Of a stretch of 64,000 bases of DNA, positions 34,834-47,765 are shown one piece after another (the stretch's first letter is position 1; the number at the start of each line of letters is the position of its first letter). A program made the position numbers and the translations under genes. Below the pieces are notes generated by a model that worked only from the letters and a program-made list of their open reading frames with translations, was not told the DNA's origin and ran no database searches. Origin of the DNA: Hydnum rufescens UP504 (lineage: Eukaryota > Basidiomycota > Agaricomycetes > Cantharellales > Hydnaceae); contig MU128979.1 of NCBI GenBank assembly GCA_014904985.1, positions 186,813-250,812 on the forward strand, given 5' to 3'.

Positions 34834-34901
34834 CATAATTATAGATCCAGATATTCTAATATGAGCTCTGGATCTATGATTCTGTTGAAATAACCTTTGG
34901 C
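34817..34901. repeat. second foldback sharing an arm with the first
   Basis: GCCAAAGGTTATCTCAACA at 34817 is matched in inverted orientation by TGTTGAAATAACCTTTGGC ending at 34901, with ATAGATCCAGA paired inside. The family arm therefore occurs three times in 150 bp, as in a MITE that inserted into itself. Confidence 0.8.
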
Positions 34902-37900
34902 AGGGTCACAAAGTTTGCAAAGATGCATTTGAGAACTCATCCTGTATGTTCTGGAGGGATTTGTGAAAGGCCCTACTGAGATCATTCTGGAAGACTGTGA
35001 GGCACTGAAGGACCTTGAAAAAATGATCTTGAGACATGACACCATGGGAGTCCCAGGTGACTGCAGGGAGAGCCTGTCCACAAATTATTGCCTGCTTAAG
35101 GACTGGATATGAATGCCTGAGAAGTATGGAAATACTACATAATGCTTATGAAATGTAATTACATAAGCATACATTCTATTACCATATATGGAATTGTTAT
35201 GCAATCAATTATGTAGTTATATTATATAATATTTCCATATATGGTCCATGCCTTGTATCTAGAAATGTTGAGGTTTGGTACCTGATTGGTAGGGCTGCCT
35301 CCATAGAGGCTTTGAATGTCTACCCCTGCTTATTGAAGACATACTATGGTCTGGTAAGGTAGGTTTTCATAGTCTAATGGTCTGATGCATAGAGGTTTTC
35401 TCCTGATGTTCAGAAGAAAACAAGAGCAAGCTGAGCAACAGAGTCTAGACTTAGTCTTAAGTAAATGACAAGGAACTGGTTCTCACTACTGAGATAGGCA
35501 TATGAATCAAGGACTGGATATAGGGGTTGAGAGAGTGTGGAAAGTTCTGGTGAAAGAGGTGAATGGTTAAGAGGTTGATGAATAGGGGCAAGAGCATGAG
35601 AAGGGTGTGAAGTCAATCAAGAACTTAGGTAAGACTTGTTACAGGTTACTAAGGGCTTAAATCTTCTTGTATACTCAAGACTTACCTCTTGATGAGCTGT
35701 GCTAGACTTATTTATGCTAGACTGAAGCTGCTGAGGGCTTGGTCTTCCAATATTTATGAAGTTAGATTTCTCCTTTTCTACTGTAAAACTTTGTCTAGTG
35801 TCTAGGTGATCTAAGTGGGTGAAGAATGGAGGAATTTTTAGGGAGCTGCCTCTGAATTTCTTGCTTTCTACCTAAGATTCCCCCTCCTTTTATGCCTGAC
35901 AGAGAGCCCCTATTGAAAAGCATTCCCCTCTCTGGTTATAGAAGGACAGGGAATGATCCTTTTGTTCTATCCTAAAAATAATATATGATGCATATGCCCT
36001 ATTGTTCTACCTAAAAATATTGTATGACTCACATGTTCTTGAAGGGCACAGCCTATGTTCTAAAACAGTGTAGCCCTGGAATGGCTCTGGAACCTGTGTT
36101 TTAGAAGAGTTCAGCATCTCCTAATGGTGTTGCCATGGCATCTTTATGAGGTCTAATGTTAGGGTTGCTATGGGCCTGAAGGTCTCCTTGGATATTGAAT
36201 GCTATTTACAGATTAAAGGGGCTCTTAAGTCACAAGACTAGCCTCACCAGGACAGCTAATTATATGTCTATGCTGCCCAGCTCTACTAGTGTGGCTGTCC
36301 AGTAGGACTTGGAGCTGAAATAGTCCAAATCACATTTCTTTGACCCAGACATACTTGACTTCTACAAGTGGCACAGACTGTTTATCTCAGTCCCTCATGA
36401 TCACTGGATTTTTGCAAGGCTCTTGGTTTTTTGAATGAATGGAGACTTTCATTGTCTCAAAAATGTGGACTACATGTAAGTATCAAGGTTGTGGTTGTGC
36501 AAGCTTCTAACAAAGATAGCTCTCTGACACTTCCCAAGGTCTACTTTGTCATCTACCACAAGACATAGAAAAACACTCAGAAAAAAACCCTTTGACTTAG
36601 AGTCAGAATTGTCATGGGATGACTGTGCCTTGTGACTATCACTCTCATTGGTGTCAGCCTCATTGTCATTGGCAGTTGTAGGTGGTTCTGAAGTAATGTC
36701 TCCTTGGTTGAAGCAAAACTTGATGGCAATGATTTGCACCTTGATAAGAGTGTGAGGAGATGCTGTAACATCATTGGTAAACCAGCCCTTATCACCAGTG
36801 TGATACTGAAAGTAGGGTTATCAATATCAAGCCTATTAATAAGGTGGGTGTAGATGGATGGAATCAGGATAGTGTAAGGGTGCTGTCTCATCTCTGCTCT
36901 GCACAGACCTTTTTGGATGTGGGCTTTGTGGGGTTTCTTGGGAATCATCAATGTTATCACTGCAGTGGCTGCTGATGTCCAGCTCTTTTGCTAGTATTAG
37001 TTTCTCACCTGCTGTGAAGGAATATCTTGCTAGTATCAGAAAATGTGAGTTTGGAAGTGCTCTGACCTTAGACCTTGATCAGCAATATGTTGGAGTGTTT
37101 AGGGTTACCTTGTCTCACTGCTGCCCAAAGATGTCAAGGAAACTCAGTTGAAATGTTTCTGTACATATAAAATAAAAAGTTTTCTACATGCCAAGAAATA
37201 TGCTTATGTAACCAATATTTGTAATCAAAAACTCGGACTCAAAAATATGACTAAGCAAAGGATATGACTCAGCCTGATTTAGTCATCCAAACATCCCACA
37301 ACTGTGCCATTCCAAACATCACACAGCCTAAGTGCAGTAAATGCACACAGACATCCAAAAATACATATAAAGAATTAAGTTTTGTCATTCTAGGTAGTGA
37401 ATCAGATGTAGACTCCCCTCAAAATAAAGTAGTTACAGACAAGAAATTGAAGTGGCCCAGTAACTGAAAAGCATACTCAGAGCAACAACAACAAGTTGTA
37501 GATAGTTGTGGGACCCTCAGTGTAAGAGTTGCTAGGCATCTAAGCCTTGAATCATATGACAATAAGTCCAAGCTTATAAAGTTTTAAATCAGAAGTTAGC
37601 CTCCAAAGTTTCAATTTGACAATCATGATACAGTTAGCCTAGCTAGAAGCTAGAGTCAGAACTATTGCCTCATAACAGAGTCATCAACAATATTTCTATA
37701 CTGGTAAGATAGTTAACCCACTGAGACTGACCTGAGCCCCTCCCATATCTTTCCCATTCCCCATCCTTATAACCTTAGCCAACATCCAGTGGTGTTAGTA
37801 ATTTCTGCAGAGCTATAAATCATCTTTACACCATTCTTGGCACACCCTTGGGACTTATGTATCACTGGCAAATGAGAGACAGAGGGGGGAATGTGTTATG

Positions 37901-38610
37901 GGGTGCAGTTTTGGGGCTGTTTAAGTGCTGGGACAGACATATGTTGGTAGTTAGTTTGTAGATACCTGTTTATACCAATACAGTGGCATTTCAATTCCCT
38001 TTAATACCTGTGGGATACACATATTGATTTTTCACTATTTGTATCTCATCTCCAACCCCAGATCTTCTCACACATCCTTTGGAAGAGCTTCTATTGGCAT
38101 GTGTTATCATATGCAAGCAGGTTGGGCAATAGTACAGCAGTTGGTCATTAATGGTGTTGGGCTGGACTATAAGTATTCCTCATTTGACCTTAGCTTCAGA
38201 GGGCTTGCTGGAAGGAATACTTCATTCCAGCATGACATCATGAAATGGTCCATGCCCCTATATTCTTTTGATGGTAACCAGAAGTGGATGGGCCAGCAAT
38301 ATGGTATGTAGATAGCATCAGTGTTGATTATGATGTTGTTTGAATAGTCAGGGACACAGAATATGTTATTGAGGGTGATGACACATTGGATATTTGTGGT
38401 ATGATTTCAGTTAGGGTTTATGTCTGGAGTGTGGTTGGGAGTGCCTACCCCAATATTAGGGTTTGATCAGTTACATAATAATATGCTTATGTAATATTTC
38501 CATATGTGGAGATATTAAATAATTTATCTGTCTAACTACATAAGCTACTATATATGGCAATGTTACATAAGATGCCATATATGGCAGATGACATAAGCCA
38601 CCATTGATAC
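34902..38610. other. CG-poor repeat-rich region without supported gene
   Basis: TTACATAA-rich patches occur at about 35130-35245 and 38465-38600. A minus-strand open frame (36470-36960) and plus frames at 37264-37467 and 38024-38311 have no recognisable motif. GAGGGGGGAATGTGTTATGG near 37885 resembles a polypurine tract next to an LTR start, but no partner was found. Confidence 0.3.
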
Positions 38611-38826
38611 AAGGAGGCCATCCAATCTGATGATTCTGACAAATGGTTGGAGGCTGCCCAAGTTGAGTACAAGGCCATAATGGACAACAACACCTGCAAC
38701 CAGGTCCCATGTCCAAAAGATCAGAAAGCAGTTGGCTCTCAATGGGTTTTCAAGATCAAAGAAAATGGAGATGGCTCTATTGAGAGGTATGAGGCCCAAC
38801 TTGTTGCCCAGGGTTTCTCCCAAAAC
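38611..38826 (+). pseudogene. Ty1/Copia reverse transcriptase fragment
   Basis: The frame reads KEAIQSDDSDKWLEAAQ, then EYKAIMDNNTCNQVP, then GSQWVFKIKENGDGSIERYE and LVAQGFSQ, the N-terminal block of the Copia RVT_2 reverse transcriptase. It stops there, before the active-site motif, so it is a short relic. A TTACATAA-rich patch lies directly upstream. Confidence 0.9.
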
Positions 38827-41214
38827 CCCACCTTCATTATACTGTGTTATGAGTTGTACTTGTAACCTAATCATGTGACCTATCCACTACATATGTGCCA
38901 CATACTTCCCTTCACCCTGCTCAATAATCACCTTGGTAATTCCTCCCCAATCTTTAGTATATAAGTAGCTACCTCATGTATCCTCACCTCTTTAGAAGAT
39001 TGAGAATATATATCATTTGATTGACTTTCACCTCATCATCCTTCTCATTCCCTCATATTGAATCTCATTGAGAATTTGGTCCTCCCTGCTCTGCTCCTCT
39101 TGCTTGTGACCTTATGTAACCCTTGTGCTGCAAACTCCCTCATCAATCATATTTAGGGGACCTTAGAGGTATGGCATTGAAAAGTGATTGACTTTGGGCA
39201 ACATCCAGATGCAAACCCAAGAACTCAGCTCACCTGGCAACATGGTGGCAGATCAAGATGGCATTATATACATAAGAAATTAAAAGTTACTGTGTTTGTT
39301 GTTATAGTGCAGCAGGTGACATGCCAACATGCCAGAAGTTGGTGTACTTTTTTTGCATTGCCCTGGTTCGAAACCTATGTAAGTCAAGAGATCAAGTTAA
39401 GTGCCCAACCCAATGCTCTTGCAGGAAGTAGGCAGGATGTTGAGGAAGTCTCCTTTTAGCATATTCCAGGTGTTATATTGATTACTCATTCATCCCCCAT
39501 ATGAACCACCCTTGTGTGCATGAGAGGTCAGAGATAATCCACTCCTGTGCATGTTATGGGCCTAAATGCTGTATTCACAAACTTAAATGCCCCTCACCTT
39601 GGGCCAGCATTGAGTTGCTGTGCCAAATTTCCAGTCCCTACTTCCAGATGGGGTCTAAAGTCCAAAACCCTTGGAAATTTGCACATAATCTTGGCAATCT
39701 CTGAGGAATATGACTGAGTTTGATAATCACCACAGAGCCAGATGGGGGTTTCAAAACCCTATGGGGGGGGGGCCTCTGTGAATTACTTGTGGAGGCACTT
39801 CGGGAAGTGCCAGACAATCTCTTTGATGGCTGAATCATACTTTGTGCTGTCAAGAATGCCTTGCATGGGAATGAGGACACTTCTGGACTCTGAGCCCAAG
39901 ACATCTCATGCTGCTCTCAAGCAGTACCTACCATTGTTCATTTTCCTTGATCTTATTCAAATCTCTCCCTGCACCATATATGCTCAGAAATCCCCAGATG
40001 CTGTGAACAGTATGGATGATTATGCAGATGTGCAACTTTCTCATAAATCCCTAGACCCTATCACTAATTTTATCATCTAGTTCCTGGTGCTCATTCTGGG
40101 ACTCTGACCTGAGGATTCTGTCATAGCATTGACCAGGGTGGGAACATATAAGGTTGAGTGGGACTTCTATGTCTCCCTGTATCAGTGTCCACATTTGTCT
40201 ACAGATGAAATCAACTTGATGCATATGTCTGATTGCCCCAATTTTATCTATAATGATTACCATCATATCCGCTCTAGATTTTTCTCAGCCCCCTTTTCAC
40301 CCAAACTATGTGAGCAACTGGTGAATAAAAATCATTCCCTCATTTCCACACTTTGAAAAGAGCACAACTCTCTTGGGTATTGTGGGCATATTGAAAAATT
40401 CCACCCACCTCCTTGGCTGGTTGAATCCATAGTTGATTATCAGAAAACCTCATCAGATATCTTCACTACCACTCCTCCTTCACTGCAAATGACCTGTGAC
40501 CATGACCCAGGCTTGAAAGGAAAGCAATGACAAAGCTCCATATGTCAACCTTTCAATGTGGCACCCAAACCACCCTCCCTGAAATGAAAGCAACTAGGAA
40601 TGAGTCCATTCACCCCTATTGACCCTTCACTCCTCTCATCTTCACACTCAATGGACCTGACCCCAGATATTGAGATCATCCCTCCACCACCACCATCAGC
40701 CCCTCCTGAATCTTCTGAGACCCCAGCCATTGAATCATCCCAGGAGCCCCACAACTCTGAGATAGTCAATGCAGACTGCCCACCTTTCCACTTTCCCACA
40801 TCTGCACACTTAGGGGTGGATATGGATGAGGGGAAGGAAGTAAAATATGATGAGAATGGGGAGCCATACTTAGTAGCTGCTGTAAGAGGAGCTGCTCCTT
40901 GGGCCATTAACAGCAGCTACAGGAAGCTATGGGATAGAGTTCCAGAGCAGCTACAATAGTATTAACAGCCTGTGAGCAGCTCCAATACTGCCTTAAAGCA
41001 GCTGCAATACACAGATTGCTGCACTGCAGGAGCTCCAATGGACAATAAAATGAGGCTCCATAAGCTACCCTAGGATCAGACCCTGTGAGCAGCCTCTGTT
41101 GGCATTGTGGTTACTTAGCAGTCTGAGACCTCTTAGGTCCCTTCCTGTGTAATGGAAGCCAGCCTAAGAGGTCCACAGTAGTGCCCCTATTGTGAATTCC
41201 AATGCATTTCCTAG
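38827..41214. other. CG-poor region with unassigned decayed frames
   Basis: Plus-strand open stretches at 39742-40080, 40129-40356 and 40600-40959 may be pieces of a decayed gene (the last is Pro/Ser/Glu-rich and ends RKLWDRVPEQLQ), but no family is recognised. A G run lies at 39764-39772. Confidence 0.3.
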
Positions 41215-42235
41215 CTTAAAAAGTGTGTCCAGGTCATAAAGTCATTGACTGAGCTTTCAGGGTGGTCTTATGATGACAAGGATGGATGTACTGATGTGGA
41301 GCAGGGTGTCTGGATGCATACATTAAGGTGTGTCTTTGAGTGTGTTCTTTTGAGCAATTAGTGAAGTAACCTGACCCTTTTTTCAGCAACACCTGAAAGC
41401 CAAACCATTCCAAAACAAGGGGTGGCCCTTGTACAAACTTTTCAATGAGATTTTCACCAAAGTTACTGCCAATGGACATGGTGCTTTCCAACCTAATGCA
41501 AGTCAGCCAAGGAAGACAGACAAGCTGACTGGGGACCCACCTGTGGATAGGGGGGAATATACTCATGAAGGTGATGTTACTGGAGATGGAATTAGTGAGT
41601 CTGAAGATGAGGACAAGGTAAGTATATGAGACTGATGTAATATGGACAAAGATCTCATCTATGGACCAAGTCCAGCCAATCTTGTGGACACTAACCCCCC
41701 TGTGTGACTTCCCTGTGAAGCAAATGGTCAGTATGGTGACATCTGAGGACTTGATTGCATCCACAACCCCTGTGCAGCCATTGACACACTCAGTGTTGTC
41801 CCCAAGTCTTGATGACCCACTGAATCACCATAAGTGCACCACACCAAGTGCTGCCATAATGAGGATGGCCAAAGCAGTATCCTCTGTGGCTGAGGCTATT
41901 GACAGTGACTTGCCTCAGAATCAGCTCTCACCACAATCCAAGCACCATATGGATGCAATCATGCAACTCCAATCCCTAGACAATAATCTCAAGGTTGATG
42001 ACATGGTGACTATGACCACAGTTTTCCAAGATATCAAGGCTTCAGATACATATATCATTCTCAGCAAACCAGGAATGCAGCCTGAGATCCATCATGCATG
42101 GGTTCAAAAAATGCTTGCAAAGGCATGCCCATCACCTCTGCACACTCTGGATCAAAGTTCACAGTATTCAGGTGTGGCAAGAGGGCAGATTGATTTCTTG
42201 GATGGGGCTGAGGGTACTGCTTTGACATCCAATTG
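41215..42235 (+). pseudogene. Myb/SANT-like DNA-binding partner protein of PIF/Harbinger element
   Basis: Three pieces follow the order of the fungal Harbinger second ORF: 41215-41335 (VIKSLTELSGWSYDDKDG...VWMH), 41386-41620 (KAKPFQNKGWPLYKLFNEI, then TANGHGAFQPNA and an acidic end), and 41661-42235 (MRMAKAVSSVAEAI, AIMQLQSLDNNL, MQPEIHHAWVQKML). Introns end at about 41385 (TTTTTTCAG) and begin at 41621 (GTAAGT). In this superfamily the Myb-like protein binds element ends and helps bring the transposase into the nucleus. It is convergent with the transposase at 42465-43800. The first helices are not found and a start codon is missing. Confidence 0.65.
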
Positions 42236-42464
42236 CAATTTTGGGGAATTTCATTCTCATAACCTTTTCCCCCCTGGAATTTCCTGCCCTTACATATACT
42301 TCTGCATTCATCTATGCAGCAAAACATCCCCTTCTGATTTAACTTAACTTTCCTCCATGCCTGCCATCTTCACTGGGCATACTTTCTTTATTCCTTTGTT
42401 TAGTGCTACACTTTACACCCAAGGTCCAAACTACCCACAACACTGTTGATTACTTGATTCCTAT

Positions 42465-43800
42465 CTACAATAATCCTGCTGCTATACTGCATGATTGGTG
42501 GAGGCACTGATTTGCCAATAGCTCCCAGTAGTCCACCCACATCACATCAGAAATTGTGTTATGGGTGTGTTCTGCTCTATGCTTCTCAGCAGATGAGATC
42601 TCAGATATGCCCATGACAAGATTTTCATCCCATACATCAACCATGACATCTCCATCATCATTATAAAGGGTACCAATTGGATTATCAAAGTTGTGCATTT
42701 CATTTGGGTCATGTATGCAAATGAAATTGTGCAGCATGCAAAGAGCTGTGACAATTTCAGCTTGTGTGCAGAATGAGTACCTGGGAGCAAGGAGGGCAAC
42801 TCTTTTGGAGTGGTAGGGCTTCAGTAGATAAAAATTGGAGATGAATGGACACTAAACTAGAAAACTATGCCTCACCAATTAGATGTGTACTCCCATTCTC
42901 TCAAATGGTACTGCACCCCACAGTAGGGCACAAGCAAGGCATCACATGATGGAAATCCAGGATCAGCAAGGTAATACTTCCCTGCTTGTATTCCAAGATC
43001 ATTCTGCCTCACATCAGTCCACAGTCTTGAGTCTGATGCTGATCCTTCCCAGCCAGACATGACATAGATAAATTGCATGTCAAAGGAACATGCTGCAAGC
43101 ACATTCTGTGATACACCACCCTTCCAATTACAGTATCACACCTGATCTGAAGCAGTTGCAGCTGCTGGAATATGGGTTCCATCCACAGCTCCCAATGCAT
43201 TGTGAAAAAAGGGGAAGAATTTTGGATTATTCTAGATAGTACTTGAGGTTGGAGTATTGGTGTTTGGAAGGTGGACATAGGCATTGTAGAAGTGACCATC
43301 ATCACCAGATAGAGCATGTAAAATAGAGTGGAAGTACCTAGGAACCAATGAGCTCTATTTTTCTCAAGCCAGGGGGGGGGGGTGATTACATACTTTGAAA
43401 TGGTGTCATTGCTTCACTGAAACTGCTCCTCAATTTGATGAACCAGAAGACCAGTCACACAGGAGTACAAGAAAATGGCAACTTGTTCCTCTACTGTGAC
43501 ATACTTTGAGTCTCCAACTGAACTTGGCCTCTGGAGGACCTTCACAAGGTGCCAGAAGACATGTTTCTGCATCCCCAACTGGGTGCATATGTGATCAGGA
43601 TGCCCCTCAAGTAGCTCATTCCTTGTGAGGATAGAGGTGTGGTATGGGAGTCTTTCTATGTAGTGGGAATTATATAGTGTTAATAAAGATTGTAGTGCTT
43701 GAAGGGTGGTGAGGATGGCAGCATCTCACAGTTGTCACCTCTGCTGTACCCTGAGAGTTATAAGACTGGCTTGAGTGTGTAGAGGGGCCATCTGTGTCAA
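42465..43800 (-). pseudogene. PIF/Harbinger DDE transposase, decayed
   Basis: Right to left: an N-terminal block with RNELLEGHPDHICTQLGMQK, VTVEEQVAIFLYSCVTG and SNDTISK; an intron at about 43337-43391 (GTATGT...CCTAG); then YFHSILHALSGDDG; the first catalytic Asp in NALGAVDGTHI; LAACSFDMQFIYVMSGWEGSASDSRLW with the second Asp; KYYLADPGFPS; PYCGVQYHLREW; and finally ALCMLHNFI. In-frame stops include TGA inside the FQ*SND motif (CGA to TGA explains it). The RNxxERxFGxLK-type block that carries the catalytic Glu is missing between the HLREW and ALCMLHNFI segments, so this copy cannot be active. Family assignment rests on motif order. Confidence 0.8.
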
Positions 43801-44328
43801 CACCATGCACTCATAATCAGAGAATATATACACTCAGACAAAATGTTCATTGGAGAGATAGCAGCAGTAGCCCTGCTCAATTCTGCTTACATTGTCTCAA
43901 CAAATAACTTTTGTGGAGAGTCTTGGCATGGCTAATCAGATTTCCCAACCCCAAAAGTAGAAAATTTGGTGGCTAGAAATGAGCAGAACAGAAAAGTTGG
44001 ATATTCTACTTCCAACCAATCTGTCAGGATGGTGCCTGATATCATCCAAGTCCTTGGGCCATCCCTAGTCACAGGGTTCAGAGTGACCACATCTTGAGCA
44101 TGAACCACACCAATGCTGAACCTGGGCTTCCTGATCCTGCTGCTCATGGTCACAGGCATTATCTTGATGATGACCTTGATTTTATGGACTACATAGCCTT
44201 CCAGAACCCATATTCTCAAACTGGTTTCTCTCATTACTCTGACTCTGAGGTCCCAGGCATGCTAGGTGACAATTCTGTCCCAACTGAGGTGCCAAGAACC
44301 CAGAATTATGTGTCCAAGCCAGATCTGT
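43801..44328. other. gene-free stretch between Harbinger transposase and LTR-A copy A5
   Basis: An open stretch at 44094-44333 is not recognised. No Harbinger terminal repeats were identified here. Confidence 0.3.
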
Positions 44329-47171
44329 TATAGAAGAAGGATTGGGAGCTCCAATGACTGTCAAATCAAACTATGGTTCAGCCAGTGTGTAGATGGGAGA
44401 CTGTATTTCTGTTGTTATTCAATGGGCTGGTTTGCTCTGATGGTTGATCACTCTCTAACAAGTTGTGTATGGTATTCAGCAGAGGATAATGTTGTGGTAT
44501 GGACTAGCTATAGTCAATGATATATTGTGAGATGCTTGTGAAAGGCTTATGTGTGTTGTGTTGGATCATTTACTGCTATTTGTGTGTATCTATTTGTGTC
44601 CTCCTAGTTAAAATGCAGATTCTAAAGAGAGTTCTAGACTAGTTTAAGCTTGAATCAGTGTGTAATGTGTTTCTTTCTTCTTCTGACTTGACTTTTGTTA
44701 TTACTCACCTTTCCTTGGATGTCCAGCAACTTTAACCTTAGGTCTTGCAACTATCCTTGGCTTAGTATCTTGCATAGAGGGCTTCCAGTGACTTAGTCTT
44801 AACAACCTTGTATATGACTTAGCTCCAGATGGCTTTAGATCAGTACTCTCTTTAGATGCAAGCAGATTTGTAGACAGTAGTATATTCCCAGTAGTGAGGA
44901 GATGGGGGGATACAGGAAAATCTACCAGCTTTTATACCTTTCCAAGGTGGCTGTGTTTAGAGAGAAATGACTCACTCATATGTGAGTCATATGTAAGAAC
45001 AATAGGGTTGCTAAGGTGTTATCTTTCATAAAGTGGTTGCAAGGACAGTGAGTCATTCATAAACAGAACAATAGGGTTGTCAAGGAGGTGCTATCTTTCA
45101 TATCTGTGAGGTTCTAGAAGTTATTTGTGGCAATGGGAGATGAAATCAATGGATATTTCCAAGTTCTTGGAGATTAATCTGAGCCTAGTCCAGTGGTTAA
45201 GGTGTTTTTGTTACTGGTTAATAATAGGAACAAATGCATGGGGTGGGATTCAATGCAGAGACAGCAGTTTGTATCTGTAATAGGCATGCTCAGTATCATC
45301 CAATGCAGATCTTTAACAGCTTTCTGGTCGCAGTGGTTCTGAGCAGATTGGATGTGAACTGATGGAGAAATTTGTAAAATACTGATGAGTGTTGATTCTG
45401 ATAGTAATATCATTCTGTAGAGTGCAGTTTTGATCTGTTCTTCATGTTGCTAGTACCACTAGATGCAGATTTTCAACATCTTTCTAGGTGTGGTGGTTCC
45501 AAGAGGATTGGACACAAACTGATGGGGAAATTCATTTTATACTGGAAATTCCAGACTTTGATAGTAAAATCAGTCTGGAGAGTGCAGTTTTGGTCTGTTG
45601 TAAGTGGGAAACAGAGGGTTGAATCCAACTACTGTCTGTGATATGGAAATGAGGATGAAGAGAGGGGATCACAGGGTCAATCTGGGTGTTCAGGTCCTTG
45701 AAAAGGAGTGGTCTTCAGGTGGGGGAAATGTACTGCTCTGATAGAGACTATCTAAACAGTGAATGAATGGATCAAATCACACACTAAGTCCTCCTCTTGA
45801 GAACCTATCAAAACGCATGATAAGTAGTGCTTGTGTTGTGGAGTTTACCCTTGGACCAGTGGCAGTTTGTTAAGCCTTCAAAACTGGGGATGAGGGGAAA
45901 GACAATGGAAATTCACATCTCCTGCACTTAATATACATCACGAAGAAATGCTGTGGTAACCAGCGGAAAGGTGGAATTAAGGCAAAAATTATGAAAAAGG
46001 AATCAAGTCAAAAGCTTCAAAACCGAAGGAGATATTCAATTAACAAGTCAGAATAAGAGAATATGGCTTAACCAAGGTATTCCTCCTCTCCTACTGAACA
46101 GAATCCCTTGGGAAAAGTGTAACTGTTCACCCTAGACATACCCTCCATCAGACATAGCATACCAGAACCATAATTGCCTTTAGTAATCAGAAAAGCAGAG
46201 GTAAAAGTGAAATGAGACATGGGGAGACTAAATTACAGAAAACTGAGTTCTAATCCACTCATTTTTCCCTTGGTACCATTCGATGCAGATTTTCAGTGTC
46301 TTTCCAGGGGTGGTTGTTACTAACGAATTGGATCAAAACTAGTGGAGATATTCATGAAATACTGAAGGATAGTGTGGATCATGAGGTAAAATCGACCTGG
46401 AGGATGCAGTTCGGATCTGATAAATGAGTGTGTGGTACCGTTAGATAGGTATTGATCGTAGCTTTCTGAGCGCTATTTTGCTGAGTCGATCCGATCAAAA
46501 ATGAGGGAGATATTTGCGAAATACTCCTTGAGAGTATTGGAATAGCCCCTCTTTGACATGTGACTAATCCATGAGTTGGATCCAAAGGATTAGGCAATCT
46601 GGATTATATAATTGGGACTCGTATATTGCCCTTGAGTCAATGGCACAGATCACTAGGTTGAGCATCAATGAAGGGGGCAAGTTGAATTGCCAAAGCCACA
46701 ATTGGCTGGACTCAAGGTAAATACAAAATCAGGTGGTCTGTTGAAGACCCAGAGGTGGACAAATAATTGTCTCATATACAAGGTGAAGGAGAAGCGAGTG
46801 GGCCACAGTTTTGAAAGAAGGGAATCCATGCTATTTAAGAATAAAAGGAATGACAAGAGATGAAAGGGGTGGAATTGAATATATTGGATTCATTTGAGGA
46901 GGTAGTTGGGCAGTGATACAAATTCTATGTGGTGGGGATTTATCCCTCCAACACCATTCAACTTGTGTTTGGTATTGTTTGAAAGGTGTGAATTGTAGCT
47001 TTCCAAGCATTATATGGGTGTATGTTTCTGATCAAAACTGAGGGAGTTATAGAATGAATTCAGTTTGTGTGCATAGCCATAATTGATTTCATAATTGGTC
47101 ATGTGATCATCCAAAGGCTGGAAGTGGTGTGATTTCGCATTTTCTGATACTGGATGTTTTTATCTTCCACA
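44329..47171 (-). mobile_element. LTR-A copy A5, interrupted by LTR-B
   Basis: In its own direction (minus) it starts TGTGGAAGATAAAAAC at 47171 and ends CTTCTATA at 44329. The family sequence is continuous at 44329-45598 and 46954-47171; the piece between is a nested element. Most CG sites are decayed. The flanks CTGT and CCAG do not match, so its own duplication is not recognised. Confidence 0.7.
45599..46953 (-). mobile_element. LTR-B solo copy nested in LTR-A copy A5
   Basis: In its own direction it starts TGTTGGAGGGATAAATCCC (46953) and ends CCCACTTACA (45599), a TG...CA LTR of 1355 bp. The flanking tetranucleotides are CTGT on the left and CCAT on the right. Both derive from CCGT by one deamination each, on opposite strands, and other LTR-A copies show CTGT or CCAT at the same point. 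It contains two or more copies of the same sub-repeat of about 160 bp that LTR-A has. Confidence 0.65.
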
Positions 47172-47765
47172 CCAGCTGTGGCTTACAAAAAATGGGAGTG
47201 ATTGGAGCTCTGGAAGTGCCCCAATTGGAGGGGGTATGTCAGTGAACCTTGAAAATATTATGGAAACTCTCACACTGGAGTCATGAATCTGAAATTTTGG
47301 GGGATGTCATAAATGTATTTGGATGATCCATGGGTGAATTGAATTTCTAGGGCCATTGCATGGATGGAAGGCTCTGGGGAGGAAATTGTTGTTTTGGGGG
47401 GAGTGCTGTGGAGCAGTGCCTAAATGGAGTCCAGTTAGGCTAATATTTGGCATGTGTACTCCCTATATATGTGCTAGACTAGTGGTATAATATCAGAGCC
47501 ACCCCTGCTCTACATTTTATGTAATTCCCTGTTTGACCTTCCTCCCCCTCCCTCTCAATTTCAACCACTTCCACACATCCAATGCATTCTATTTTTGGAT
47601 ATAGTCAGGGTCATACTAATAAAAGCTTATTCCATGTATTTTAGGCCTGAGGTGGAGTGGCTCACATTCATGGTAGGGTTTTGTTCCCATTTTTCTTGCC
47701 AAGGGAGTGGCATGCCTAAAAGTAAACAAAAAAGCTGATTTTTGGGACATATGTAGTTCATCATA
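47172..47765. other. gene-free stretch
   Basis: G/T-rich, CG-poor, no supported gene or repeat end. Confidence 0.25.
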
